Origin: Fusibacter sp. A1
Lineage (GTDB): Bacteria; Bacillota; Clostridia; Peptostreptococcales; Acidaminobacteraceae
Length of the DNA stretch: 64,000 bases
Reading direction: 5' to 3'
NCBI RefSeq assembly: GCF_004125825.1
Contig: NZ_QQWI01000011.1
Location: 1 to 64,000 of the forward strand
Shown: positions 46,517 to 55,916 of the stretch, piece by piece
Numbering within the stretch: the stretch's first letter is position 1
Layout of the letters: every line of letters starts with the position of its first letter
The notes under the pieces: generated by a model
The model's database searches: none
What the model was told of the DNA's origin: nothing
The model's input: the letters and a program-made list of their open reading frames with translations, nothing else
Translations under genes and position numbers: made by a program

Positions 46517-47607
46517 TGTTTTTTGCCTCGATTCGCTAGACGCTGCTGTGCCTTACGTTTTAGGATTTCTTGCATCTCATCCTGAGACATATCAGCAATA
46601 GTGGTTTGATCGAAATTTTGAAACTTGGTTTTCTTAACGGATTTTGAATACTCTTTTTTCGTATTCTCCTGAGGAGCGTTCTTTTTGGCCTCGAAGTACT
46701 GGGTGGCTCCCTCGATGGTGGTGTCTCCGTTTTCCTTGATATTTTGAATGACCTTTTGCATATAGTTCATGTTAGGATTAAGCGTTCTCTTCGTCGCTTC
46801 CTTGATGACAAAAATCAAAAATTCGAGGTCATATCCGTCGTCGTCAAACCATCTGTCGATGACTTCCTTATCCCCTGCGGATACAGTTCGGTTGTTTACT
46901 CCTAGGGCCTGGTAGATCTGCTTGTAGGATAGATGTCTTTGGTCGAACTCTGCCGCATACGCCTCCAGGGCGTCCATACTTAGGATGCGTTTGTCGTACC
47001 ACTTGACGAGGATGCCTTCCACGTAATTGAACTGAAAATCCTGTATCTTACGCTCTTCGTAGGTGATGAAGAAGGCTCTTTCAATCATGTCGGGATCCAT
47101 CTTGTAATGGGTCATCCAGTCGAGAATCCTGGTGGTTTCCTGAGGGGTCAGCATCCGCCTTACGATATACTGCACAGCTGCCAGCATTTCTTTGATGATG
47201 GGATTACTCATCGCTGAGAAAACGCGGTCCGACTGGGTAGGCTGCTCTTCACTTTGCTGCGTTTCGGGAAGCTGAGGGAAATTGCTCTGAACATACAGCT
47301 CCCTAATGGACAGAAACTGGACATCGAAGTTATGCTTGGAATGATGGGCCTCGACTTGGGTGCAGACAACGATATTTTTGCCTGCCCAGAAATCCCATGC
47401 GTTCACCACATCTTCAATGGCGATGTCGAGCTGCTTTGCCAAGCTCTCGTTGTTGAATTTAGTGTGGCCGGACTGGGCATAATGGTAACCGAGCAAATAG
47501 ACTTTTACAAAGGTGCCGTTTGCGGCGGTCATAAAATCGGTGATGAACAAATTCTCTATAGCAGTTTGACCGAGGTCAATTTCAGTGGTCTTAATCTTAA
47601 ACGCCAT
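46513..47607 (-). CDS. DnaD/DnaB-domain replication initiation protein
   Basis: 364 residues. N-terminal winged-helix part (FKIKTTEIDLGQTAIENLFITDFM...), then DnaD-like domains: IVRRMLTPQETTRILDWMTHYKMDPDMIERAFF (about 140-175) and a second copy near 265-300 with YMQKVIQNIKENGDTT, the YxxxI-type motif. The C terminus is basic. Works with the DnaI-type loader encoded directly after it. I use ATG 47607 (GGAG six bases upstream) rather than the one five codons earlier. Confidence 0.88.
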   Translation of the reverse strand: MAFKIKTTEIDLGQTAIENLFITDFMTAANGTFVKVYLLGYHYAQSGHTKFNNESLAKQLDIAIEDVVNAWDFWAGKNIVVCTQVEAHHSKHNFDVQFLSIRELYVQSNFPQLPETQQSEEQPTQSDRVFSAMSNPIIKEMLAAVQYIVRRMLTPQETTRILDWMTHYKMDPDMIERAFFITYEERKIQDFQFNYVEGILVKWYDKRILSMDALEAYAAEFDQRHLSYKQIYQALGVNNRTVSAGDKEVIDRWFDDDGYDLEFLIFVIKEATKRTLNPNMNYMQKVIQNIKENGDTTIEGATQYFEAKKNAPQENTKKEYSKSVKKTKFQNFDQTTIADMSQDEMQEILKRKAQQRLANRGKKQ

Positions 47608-47966
47608 GTTTGTCTCCTTCACTAAGTAAATCTATTCTTTATTATAACGTAAAGGGACTATCACTGCACGTATTTGTACTCAAAGAGTCAGGAAATCATG
47701 ATGACATTTTAACTATTTGTAATATTTAAGTGTTGTCATTATCAGCATCTGCAAATGTTGTAGGGGATTAAAGCATACCTACATGATGTTGTACCTTGAC
47801 TGGAATAGATTGGAAAGCACCTCTTTATACTAAAAAAAAAATGTTTGAAGGTGTTTTTTTTGCCAAACATTGCGATAATTTAATCTTTCTTATGGTATAC
47901 TTGAAAAGAATATTTAGACCATCATTTGAAGCAACATAGAGATGTTTATACTTGAGGGAGAGCTTA
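47608..47966. other. divergent spacer between the DnaD-like gene and the first M23 gene
   Basis: No gene. On the plus strand an extended -10 TGGTATACT (47893-47901) probably drives the peptidase gene. At 47832-47871 a hairpin (AATGTTTG 47840-47847 with CAAACATT 47864-47871) is followed on the minus strand by ten T, a terminator pointing toward dnaD. No WalR box was found here, unlike the spacer before the next peptidase gene. Confidence 0.55.
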
Positions 47967-49454
47967 ATGAACATTGAAGAGAGGGTTAAGAATGCTTTGG
48001 AAGCGTTACAATCACTTATCAAAAGTGTGACATCGGCCGATGTTAGAAAACGTTTCCAGCAAAAAACAAGCAAAAGAGAGATTGTCTTTTCAGACCATAA
48101 GCATGTGAATCTGAAACGACTGATTAACAATAAAAAAGTAGTGGCTGCAGGTGTTGCAGCTGTCATGACGTTTTCAGTGGGAACGATGAGCATGGTCAGC
48201 TATGTCGGCACGACGGCAACGAATTCATTTACAGTACAGATAGATAAGCCTGTGGATGCGTTTGACCTTTCGGTACCCGAAAAAGAACAAGCGGTTGTGA
48301 CGGAGAGCGAGCCTATGAATTTGGAGTCCTCACAAATAGTGGGTCCTTCTAGCTATTCGTTTAAAGAGATGTCAAAGTTCGTTGAGATTCCTACGCTATT
48401 CAATGCCTATAAGGAGTGTTATGTGCTCCGGGTAAATGGAAGAGTGCTTGGATATTTTAGAAATGAAGAAGAGCCACAAGCGATTCTTGACAATATCATC
48501 GCATCGCAGGTCCAGGAAGACGCGGAACTTTTAGCAGTCGGATTTGCTGAGAATGTAGGGTTAGAGCATGAAGAAGTATCCATCTATGACTTTGATACAT
48601 ATGCCGATCAACTGGCTATTGAAGAGCTTATCCGTATAGGTACGAATGAAAAGAGAGTTTATAAAGTAGTTGCAGGAGACACACTTTCTCAAATAGCTGA
48701 AAGACACGGCATGGGAGAAAGTCAGCTGATCGCTGCAAACCCAGCGGCAGCTTCACAAAAATACTTGCAGATCGATCAGGAGCTAAGTCTTGTAGTACCT
48801 GTACCGCTGATAAATGTTCAGACCACCCAGCGTGTTACACGATATGTGAGTGTCGCCTACTCAAAAGTGGAGGAAGGCAACAGTAACCTTTATGAAGGCG
48901 AGTCTTCTGTAAAGGTTCGCGGCGTCAACGGTAAAGTCGAGGTCGTAGAAGACGTCGTAAAAATAAACGGACAGGAAGTCAAGGAAAAAACAACGGAAGT
49001 ATCGCGAACAGTCATCTCAGAACCTAAGACACAGGTCTTGTATGTGGGAACGAAACCACCTCCACCGAGAATCGGTACGGGTACATTCGCTAGACCGCTT
49101 TCAAGGGGATACCATGTCAGTTCTCCTTTTGGAGCAAGATGGGGAAGCATGCATACGGGTATCGACTTGGCTCTTCCTACAGGATCGCCGGTTCTTGCAG
49201 CTGATGGCGGACGGGTTATCTTTTCGGGTAACCAAGGAACCTACGGCCTGCTCGTGATCATCGACCACGGTGGAAACCTGTCCTCTTATTACGCACATAA
49301 TTCAAAATTACTTGTAAAAAAGGGTGATGAGGTATTTAAAGGTCAAAAAATCGCTCTTAGTGGAAATACAGGTAGAAGTACGGGACCTCATCTGCACTTT
49401 GAGATAAGAAAAAACAATGTTCCGGTTAATCCAACTAAATATTTGAAATTTTAA
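47967..49454 (+). CDS. LysM-G5-M23 peptidoglycan endopeptidase (paralogue 1)
   Basis: About 495 residues: a cytoplasmic N terminus (1-50), one membrane span (about 55-75), a LysM domain (VYKVVAGDTLSQIAERHGM, about 230-275), a G5 domain (about 285-360), a Pro-rich hinge KPPPPRIGTG and an M23 peptidase domain with zinc ligands HTGIDLALP and HLHFEI. Cuts peptide cross-bridges in the wall. I use ATG 47967 (GAGGGAGAG upstream); an in-frame TTG five codons earlier lacks a ribosome site. The next gene has the same domain order. Confidence 0.92.
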   Translation: MNIEERVKNALEALQSLIKSVTSADVRKRFQQKTSKREIVFSDHKHVNLKRLINNKKVVAAGVAAVMTFSVGTMSMVSYVGTTATNSFTVQIDKPVDAFDLSVPEKEQAVVTESEPMNLESSQIVGPSSYSFKEMSKFVEIPTLFNAYKECYVLRVNGRVLGYFRNEEEPQAILDNIIASQVQEDAELLAVGFAENVGLEHEEVSIYDFDTYADQLAIEELIRIGTNEKRVYKVVAGDTLSQIAERHGMGESQLIAANPAAASQKYLQIDQELSLVVPVPLINVQTTQRVTRYVSVAYSKVEEGNSNLYEGESSVKVRGVNGKVEVVEDVVKINGQEVKEKTTEVSRTVISEPKTQVLYVGTKPPPPRIGTGTFARPLSRGYHVSSPFGARWGSMHTGIDLALPTGSPVLAADGGRVIFSGNQGTYGLLVIIDHGGNLSSYYAHNSKLLVKKGDEVFKGQKIALSGNTGRSTGPHLHFEIRKNNVPVNPTKYLKF

Positions 49455-49459
49455 ACGAT

Positions 49460-49497
49460 AGACCGTCAATGCAATAGAAATCATTGACGGTCTTTTA
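49460..49497 (+). terminator. terminator after peptidase paralogue 1
   Basis: Twelve-base stem AGACCGTCAATG/CATTGACGGTCT (49460-49471 with 49482-49493) and a T run. Confidence 0.9.
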
Positions 49498-49505
49498 ATA
49501 TAAGT

Positions 49506-49522
49506 TGTTACAAATTTGTAAT
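49506..49522 (+). promoter_or_regulatory. WalR box upstream of peptidase paralogue 2
   Basis: TGTTAC-AAATT-TGTAAT fits the WalR consensus TGTWAH-N5-TGTWAH at every position. A -10 TATGAT lies at 49545-49550, so the box sits just upstream of the -35 position, as for activated promoters. Confidence 0.75.
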
Positions 49523-49594
49523 ATTAATTCGACCAAAAACCAGTTATGATTGAATGTGACGTATTTTATTTGAGTGAAATGATTAGGAGTTAAA

Positions 49595-50947
49595 ATGTCG
49601 ATTAGGATAAAAAAGCATTTATCTTCAATAAGATTGAAGACTGAAAATAGCCTGAGACGGTTGAAAACAAATAATAGGATCCAGATCATCGCAGGTTTAT
49701 GCGTTTGCGCCTTAGTTGCGCTTCCGGTTCTTGGGGGAACAATGGGCCCCGTTCTTTCCACTTCTAATGCAGAGTCTTCAACGGACTCTATAGGATATGA
49801 AGTTGAAAAAATCAAAGAGATCATGACTGAAAATAACACAAAGACATTGAAAGAAGTGGATCTGAGATGGACATCCGGATTCATTTTGAATGAACAAGTG
49901 ACACCCTTTAAAGTAGAATGTGTCAACTTACTGGTAAATGGACAGGTGCTCGCGCAGTTCAGTACGACAAACGAAGCGCAGAAAATCCTTGATAAACTGA
50001 TGGAAGTCGAACTGACAGAAAAACAGACCCTGGTTTCAGTCGGGTTTTTAGAAAACGTTAAAATAAAGCATGATTATGTCGAACCATGGACATTCGGCGG
50101 TTATCAAAAGGCTGAAGACGTACTTGAGTACATTAGAAACGGCGGAGCTGAGACGAAATACTATACCGTGAAGGAGAACGATACGGTTTCTGGAATCGCG
50201 CAAGTCCACGGCATCTATGTATCGGACATTATCGCGGCAAATCCGATCTTGAGTGAGAAGAAGTACCTCCAGATCGGTGATGAGATTAGATTGAACATGC
50301 AGCAGCCTCTGATCACTGTAGAGACCAAAGTACTTGAAGAGTATGTGGTGGAAGTTAAACCGCAAACCACCACAGAGCCCACGAGTTCCTTGTATGTCGG
50401 CGAGCAGCGTGTCAAAGTCGCGGGGACACCCGGCGTAAGGCAAGTAAACGCGGAAGTGGTTTATGAAAACAAAACGGAAGTGGCACGCGTCATAAAAAGC
50501 GAAATGACGCTGACAGAGGCAAAACCTGTTGTGATGTACACAGGGACCAAGACAGCTCCGGCAACGGTAGCTTCTGGAAACCTGCAAAGACCTGCAAGCG
50601 GGTATATCGTGTTCTCGCGTTATGGAAACCGATCACTCGGTTACCATAGCGGTATTGACTTATCCATGCCGCAAGGAACTCCTATTTATGCCGCAGCAGG
50701 CGGTACGGTCGTATTTTCGGGTAACCAGGGAACCTATGGCTTGCTGGTGAAAATCGACCACGGCGACGGTACGACGACTTTGTATGCCCATAACTCAAAG
50801 CTTTTAGTTAAAAATGGCGATAAAGTGTTAAAAGGGCAACAGATTTCATTAAGTGGGAATACAGGACGCAGTACGGGTCCGCATTTGCATTTTGAAGTGA
50901 GAATCAATGATGTACCGGTTAATCCCGAGAAATACTTAAACTTTTGA
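49595..50947 (+). CDS. LysM-G5-M23 peptidoglycan endopeptidase (paralogue 2)
   Basis: 450 residues with the same order as paralogue 1: membrane span near 30-50, LysM ([19 protein letters not shown], about 187-230), G5 (about 245-320), M23 domain with HSGIDLSMP and HLHFEV. The peptidase domains are alike in long stretches ([38 protein letters not shown]), so the pair arose by duplication. A perfect WalR box precedes it, and walR starts 25 bases after it. Confidence 0.92.
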   Translation: MSIRIKKHLSSIRLKTENSLRRLKTNNRIQIIAGLCVCALVALPVLGGTMGPVLSTSNAESSTDSIGYEVEKIKEIMTENNTKTLKEVDLRWTSGFILNEQVTPFKVECVNLLVNGQVLAQFSTTNEAQKILDKLMEVELTEKQTLVSVGFLENVKIKHDYVEPWTFGGYQKAEDVLEYIRNGGAETKYYTVKENDTVSGIAQVHGIYVSDIIAANPILSEKKYLQIGDEIRLNMQQPLITVETKVLEEYVVEVKPQTTTEPTSSLYVGEQRVKVAGTPGVRQVNAEVVYENKTEVARVIKSEMTLTEAKPVVMYTGTKTAPATVASGNLQRPASGYIVFSRYGNRSLGYHSGIDLSMPQGTPIYAAAGGTVVFSGNQGTYGLLVKIDHGDGTTTLYAHNSKLLVKNGDKVLKGQQISLSGNTGRSTGPHLHFEVRINDVPVNPEKYLNF

Positions 50948-50972
50948 CGAGAAAGATGGATGGGGGCAAATC

Positions 50973-51668
50973 ATGAACGAAAAAGTGTTGGTTGTAGATG
51001 ATGAAAAACCGATTTCTGATATTTTAAAATTCAATTTAGTCAAAGAAGGATATACGGTTATCACCGCTTTTGATGGTGAGGAAGCGCTTAAATGCGCTTT
51101 TGAAGAACAGCCGGACTTGATCCTTCTTGATGTCATGCTTCCAAAACTTGATGGATTCCAGGTGTGTAGAAAGATACGTGAAAAGTTCAATACCCCGATT
51201 ATCATGTTGACTGCCAAAGAAGAAGAAGTGGATAAGGTATTGGGTCTTGAACTTGGTGCGGACGACTACATCACTAAACCCTTCGGCATGAGAGAACTGA
51301 TTGCCCGTGTGAAGGCGAATCTACGAAGAGTGAGCATTGATTTGGAAACGGACAATAATGAAAACAAGATTATCGAAGCACGTGATTTGATCATCGATCT
51401 GGACCGCTACGAGGTAAAGAAGCGCGGGCAGATGATCGAACTCACACTCAGGGAGTTCGAGTTGCTTAAGTTCCTGGCTTCACAAGAGAATCAGATATTC
51501 ACTCGTGAGCACCTGCTGAAGGATGTGTGGGGCTATGAGTATTTTGGCGATATAAGAACGGTGGATGTGACCGTCAGAAGACTGCGCGAGAAGATTGAAG
51601 ACGATTCTTCAAATGCGCAGTACATCATTACAAAACGCGGTGTGGGATACTACTTTAGGAGGGCATGA
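50973..51668 (+). CDS. walR: response regulator WalR (YycF)
   Basis: 231-residue OmpR-family regulator. The receiver domain has the acidic pair DD9-10, phosphorylation site Asp53 (LILLDVMLP) and Lys of TKPFG; the C-terminal winged helix includes [34 protein letters not shown], very close to WalR. Controls wall hydrolase genes; boxes for it are at 49506 and 53473. The walK start lies six bases after its stop. Confidence 0.93.
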   Translation: MNEKVLVVDDEKPISDILKFNLVKEGYTVITAFDGEEALKCAFEEQPDLILLDVMLPKLDGFQVCRKIREKFNTPIIMLTAKEEEVDKVLGLELGADDYITKPFGMRELIARVKANLRRVSIDLETDNNENKIIEARDLIIDLDRYEVKKRGQMIELTLREFELLKFLASQENQIFTREHLLKDVWGYEYFGDIRTVDVTVRRLREKIEDDSSNAQYIITKRGVGYYFRRA

Positions 51669-51673
51669 TCACT

Positions 51674-53449
51674 ATGTTTAAGAGCATCAGATGGAAATTC
51701 GTAACGATTTTCATCATGCTGGTTTTGATTGCCATTGTCATATCCGGAGTATTCATCATCGAGTTTTTTGATCAGTACAATAAGGAACAGAATGAGTTGA
51801 GGTTGGATGCATTGTCAGCACTGATGCTACCCGACCTTCAACTATATAGTGACCTTGGCGCTAGTCGTGATAAAATCAATAAGCTTATCGAGAACCAGGA
51901 AGCGCTTGGTTTTCGAGAAGAAATTTTTGTAATGCAGAACACTAGAATTATCGCGACCAGTTCGACGAATCCAGATATCAGGGCAGATCAGGTTGGTGAT
52001 CCGGACCTATTGATTTCAGGTATGATGGGAATTGAAAAAAAGAAGATCATCAACCTTCAAGACCAGTCAGGTACCTTGCGTGTGATGGATAAGGTCTATC
52101 CCATCAAGACAAAGGATGGAATTTCCGGTCTCCTTTATTTGAGATACAATCTTGAAGAGACGGATTCGACCATTAAAAAGGCGAAGATGATCATCTTACA
52201 ATCAACGGTTTTGGCACTTAGCATTACGATCGTACTCGGCGTCATCATCGCACAGAGCATCACAGGTCCGATCAACGATGTGACAGAAAAGGCATTCAAG
52301 ATGGCCCGAGGTGATTTCGACCAGTATGTAGAGGTCAAATCAGATGATGAGATCGGTAAGCTTGCTGAGATGTTCAACCACCTTACCAGAAAGCTCAAAC
52401 TAAGTCTGAATGAGATATCAAGAGAAAAAAACAAGCTTGAGGCGATTGTCAACAACATGGCGGATGGTCTGATCGCTGTGACAAAACTACGTGAAGTCCT
52501 CCATATCAATCCAAGAGCTTTAGACATTCTCAGGGCAAACGATGCGAAAGTGACAAAGGACTATGACACACTTGTGGATGTGCTGCCCGAAGTGCTTCAT
52601 TTTGATGTGCTGATCAACAGGCACCCGGAATGGAACGGCAATGAAGTGGTGGAACTCAACGGTGTGACCTATCGAGTCAGATTTGAACCCTTTGCAAATG
52701 AAAAGGGAGAAAAAGAAGGATTCATCCTCATCTTCCAGGACATCACCGAGCATCAAAGACTGGAGAACATGAGGCGCGACTTTGTCGCCAATGTCTCCCA
52801 CGAGTTAAAGACTCCCCTTACGAGCATAAAAAGTTATACTGAAACCCTGATGGACGGAATGGTGGACGACCATGAAACGACACAGCAGTTTTTAAGTGTC
52901 ATCAATGATGAAGCGGACAGGATGGGACGACTGGTTCGAGACCTGCTTCAATTGTCCAATTACGATTCAAGCCGCTCCTCGCTCGAGGTGGAGGTAAACG
53001 ACTGGGTGACCCTTGTGAAGACGGTCATCAACAAGATGAACGTTCACGTTAAGTCCAAGTCGCAGCAGATAAGCCTTGTGAGCGATAAGGAGTCAATCAG
53101 AGCCTATTTTGATTATGACCGCATGGAGCAAGTGATCACCAATTTGATATCGAATGCGATCAAATATACGCCTGAGAGCGGAAAAATCAAGTTGATGGTA
53201 ATTGAAGAAAGCGACAATGTCGTGATTAAAATCACCGACACCGGATTTGGTATCGGAAGCGAGCATCTGAGCCAGATTTTTGACAGATTTTATAGAGTGG
53301 ACAAGGCAAGGTCTAGAGAACAAGGCGGCACCGGTCTTGGGCTTGCCATCGCAAAAGAGATAGTCGAACTGCATCATGGCTACATAGATATTGAAAGTGA
53401 AGTAGGTACTGGAACTACTGTAAAATTGAGGGTTCCAACAGGCTTCTAA
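51674..53449 (+). CDS. walK: sensor histidine kinase WalK (YycG)
   Basis: 591 residues. Two membrane spans (about 7-30 and 170-190) flank an extracellular sensor domain, then HAMP (about 195-245), PAS (about 255-360), HisKA with His376 (VSHELKTPLTS) and an HATPase domain with N box NLISNAIKY, G1 DTGFGIG and G2 GGTGLGLAIAKEI. Full WalK layout. I use ATG 51674, ten bases after AGGAGGG; an ATG at 51665 would be only one base from it. Confidence 0.93.
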   Translation: MFKSIRWKFVTIFIMLVLIAIVISGVFIIEFFDQYNKEQNELRLDALSALMLPDLQLYSDLGASRDKINKLIENQEALGFREEIFVMQNTRIIATSSTNPDIRADQVGDPDLLISGMMGIEKKKIINLQDQSGTLRVMDKVYPIKTKDGISGLLYLRYNLEETDSTIKKAKMIILQSTVLALSITIVLGVIIAQSITGPINDVTEKAFKMARGDFDQYVEVKSDDEIGKLAEMFNHLTRKLKLSLNEISREKNKLEAIVNNMADGLIAVTKLREVLHINPRALDILRANDAKVTKDYDTLVDVLPEVLHFDVLINRHPEWNGNEVVELNGVTYRVRFEPFANEKGEKEGFILIFQDITEHQRLENMRRDFVANVSHELKTPLTSIKSYTETLMDGMVDDHETTQQFLSVINDEADRMGRLVRDLLQLSNYDSSRSSLEVEVNDWVTLVKTVINKMNVHVKSKSQQISLVSDKESIRAYFDYDRMEQVITNLISNAIKYTPESGKIKLMVIEESDNVVIKITDTGFGIGSEHLSQIFDRFYRVDKARSREQGGTGLGLAIAKEIVELHHGYIDIESEVGTGTTVKLRVPTGF

Positions 53450-53472
53450 CTGTAAAATCCCTTTAATTTTAC

Positions 53473-53505
53473 TGTAACTCAATTGTAATATAAAAAAGTT
53501 ATAAT
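53473..53505 (+). promoter_or_regulatory. WalR box and -10 between walK and the next gene
   Basis: TGTAAC-TCAAT-TGTAAT (53473-53489), a perfect TGTWAH-N5-TGTWAH match overlapping the -35 position of a promoter with TATAAT at 53500-53505. It gives the genes after walK their own WalR-dependent start. Confidence 0.75.
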
Positions 53506-53606
53506 GATTTATGATGAAAGTGAAATACCATGCCTAACTGTGTAAGACGACTGAAGACACAAAGGCAGGGTACGCTTCTATCAATAAACCATTAGGAGGC
53601 TTGAGC

Positions 53607-54458
53607 ATGTCTAAAAGACATATAGTATTAACCGTACTGATGCTGTTGATGCTTTGTACAGCGGTCTTTGCGACAGAATCGAATAATGGGAAACTACCAC
53701 CAGTTGAGATTGTATCTCCAAAAATCAACGCTTACGGTGATGTGATGCACACGCAGGATCTGTTTATCTCCTTGAAGGTAAATGAAGATGTGGACGCGGT
53801 GCTTACTTTGGTTCGACTTGATAAGCCGCGCATCAGCCTTGTAACTGCTGAAGTGAAAAAGCTGAATCAGATTGCGCTTGATGCGCCAACGGACACACTG
53901 AAAGCAGATCCTTCATCGTTGGATGTTCCTCTTGACCCTATCATCACAGCAGTAAGTGATAGAGTCTTTGCCGAAGAGATGGCAAGGGATGTCTTGCAAG
54001 AAGCATATGTCAGTGCCGGGTTAGAGTTAAAGTCATCCTATGACGCTTACCTTTTAGCCTATAACAAGGCAAGACTGACGTTTGAAGAGGATTTACTTAA
54101 CACACTTGTACTGCAACGTAAGCTTTTGAGTCGTAACTTGAATGATTTACACTTAAAACGACAAGCGTATGAAAAAGCCGCAGTCGTTTATTTGGACCTG
54201 CAGGACAAGTATGAATCAATGTTTAGAATAAACATCGTTGATCATACAAAAGTTGTAATTGAAGGGGCGTTGCCGTTTTTCAATATGACTGTAAGGGATA
54301 TCAACACTGGAAGGTATGAGCTCATTATTGAAGATGCCAAGACAGGCGACTTAGTCGTTGATAAAATGAACATCACGATTAAAAAAGAAGATGAAGCTGC
54401 CTTAGAAATGATTAACCGCGTTAAGGAAGAACTTACTGAAATTTGGACAATACAGTAA
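53607..54458 (+). CDS. secreted helical protein of unknown function in the wal operon
   Basis: 283 residues with a signal peptide (SKRHIVLTVLMLLMLCTAVFA, cleavage near 22), then a beta-rich stretch (LPPVEIVSPKINAYGDVMHT...), a long helical, probably coiled-coil middle (about 110-205) and a beta-rich C terminus (VVIEGALPFFNMTVRDINTG). I do not recognise the family and it is not part of the usual walRK-yycHI set. ATG 53607 has TAGGAGG upstream; a WalR box with TATAAT lies 100 bases before. Likely a wall- or membrane-associated partner of the WalRK system. Confidence 0.7.
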   Translation: MSKRHIVLTVLMLLMLCTAVFATESNNGKLPPVEIVSPKINAYGDVMHTQDLFISLKVNEDVDAVLTLVRLDKPRISLVTAEVKKLNQIALDAPTDTLKADPSSLDVPLDPIITAVSDRVFAEEMARDVLQEAYVSAGLELKSSYDAYLLAYNKARLTFEEDLLNTLVLQRKLLSRNLNDLHLKRQAYEKAAVVYLDLQDKYESMFRINIVDHTKVVIEGALPFFNMTVRDINTGRYELIIEDAKTGDLVVDKMNITIKKEDEAALEMINRVKEELTEIWTIQ

Positions 54459-54471
54459 TTTGGAGGAACCC

Positions 54472-55908
54472 ATGACCAGGGAGACTATCAAGAGCATTGT
54501 CATAGCCGTGCTATTTGGCTTAATCATTGTTTTGCTTAGAAGTCTTTGGATGGACGACTCTGTTTTAACGAGGGAAGAGAAGTTATCGTCAAGTACTCAA
54601 ATTAGAGATGACGTCGCGTATTTACTAGAACCCAAAGCTGTAAACGTCAGCTTTGGACGTAGTAAAATGACGACGTTTTTTTTTGATAAAGAGGACATCT
54701 TCGATGCATTTAAACCCTCGATAGCAGAAGGTATCAAACAAAGGTTAACTGAATCACCAATTAGTACGGACAGATACTATGAAGAACGAAAATTCAAGTC
54801 TGTCGAATTTGTGCTGCCCTCCAAATTCCCGACCGATCTTCTGCTAACGCTTTTGACAAACGAAGAGACAGTCTATACAGGGAAAATTGAGTTTGTTGAA
54901 AAGCTCATGTTTATTTCACGTACCAGCGATAGGTTTTACATCTATGACGGTGACAATTATTTTGAAGTGATTACGAAAACAACGATTTACGACAGTATAG
55001 ATTTTGTCGACCAGATCGAGAAAGATAAATCAAACAGTGTCTATAAGACGGTATCAGAAAGATTCTACTTAAAAAACAATAATGAAAGCAGCAGTTTCAG
55101 AAGCAGGAAAAACGAGGTGCTGATTCCAGAGGGTAAGCTTGAATCCCTTGTGCCGATCAAAGTAGTCAATGAAATCGATGCGTCGCAAAGCATTGAGATT
55201 CAGTCGCTCGCAAAGAATGTATTTGGCTCGAGACTGAATTTTGTTCAAGAGGTTATTGATGTAAATGGTGCGATTGTCCTACTCTACGGCTATGGCGATA
55301 AAGCGCTCAAGGTAACGCCTGATGGATCCCTGGAATACTCAGAGAAGATAGACTATCAAAAAAACTATCGTCGAGATTTCTTATTGAACCTTAATGTGGC
55401 ACTGGATACCATTGAAAAACTGGGAAGTAAATCGGAAAGGATTTACCTGTCGAAAGTGACAAAGCTTAGACAGGGAAATGCCGATGGATTCGGTTTTGAG
55501 TTCGAGTATAGGATCGATAACACGAAAGTGATCGACCTAAAGGGTTTTTCGGGCGTAAAGGCTGATGTATATGGGGAACAGATCAGTTCCTTTACGAGAA
55601 ATATCAAGAATTATTATACAAAGCTGTCCTACAACAGAAATACGGAGATCGATCCTTTTTACAGCATGATCGACAAAAAAGAGAACTTCAATCTCTTCTA
55701 CGAGAATTTTAAAAACGATAGCGGTTACGGATATCTCGATTTAACAAGAGAACAGATCAATGACATGGTACTTAAGGCGATCAGTGATTTTTACATGGCC
55801 TATGTCCTAAACGAGGACAACGAACTGGTGCCTGCATATGCGATCACTTTTGGAGATCGGGTCTATTATATTGACTATTTCACCAATCGAGTCTTAGAAA
55901 GCTACTGA
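54472..55908 (+). CDS. yycH: WalK regulatory protein YycH
   Basis: 478 residues: an N-terminal membrane anchor (about 6-26) and a large extracytoplasmic domain. Assigned to YycH from position after walK and before yycI, from topology, and from the typical C-terminal pattern VPAYAITFGDRVYYIDYFT. In Bacillus YycH and YycI hold WalK in check. ATG 54472 (TGGAGG upstream); an in-frame TTG four codons before is less likely. Confidence 0.82.
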   Translation: MTRETIKSIVIAVLFGLIIVLLRSLWMDDSVLTREEKLSSSTQIRDDVAYLLEPKAVNVSFGRSKMTTFFFDKEDIFDAFKPSIAEGIKQRLTESPISTDRYYEERKFKSVEFVLPSKFPTDLLLTLLTNEETVYTGKIEFVEKLMFISRTSDRFYIYDGDNYFEVITKTTIYDSIDFVDQIEKDKSNSVYKTVSERFYLKNNNESSSFRSRKNEVLIPEGKLESLVPIKVVNEIDASQSIEIQSLAKNVFGSRLNFVQEVIDVNGAIVLLYGYGDKALKVTPDGSLEYSEKIDYQKNYRRDFLLNLNVALDTIEKLGSKSERIYLSKVTKLRQGNADGFGFEFEYRIDNTKVIDLKGFSGVKADVYGEQISSFTRNIKNYYTKLSYNRNTEIDPFYSMIDKKENFNLFYENFKNDSGYGYLDLTREQINDMVLKAISDFYMAYVLNEDNELVPAYAITFGDRVYYIDYFTNRVLESY

Positions 55909-55916
55909 GGTAATTT

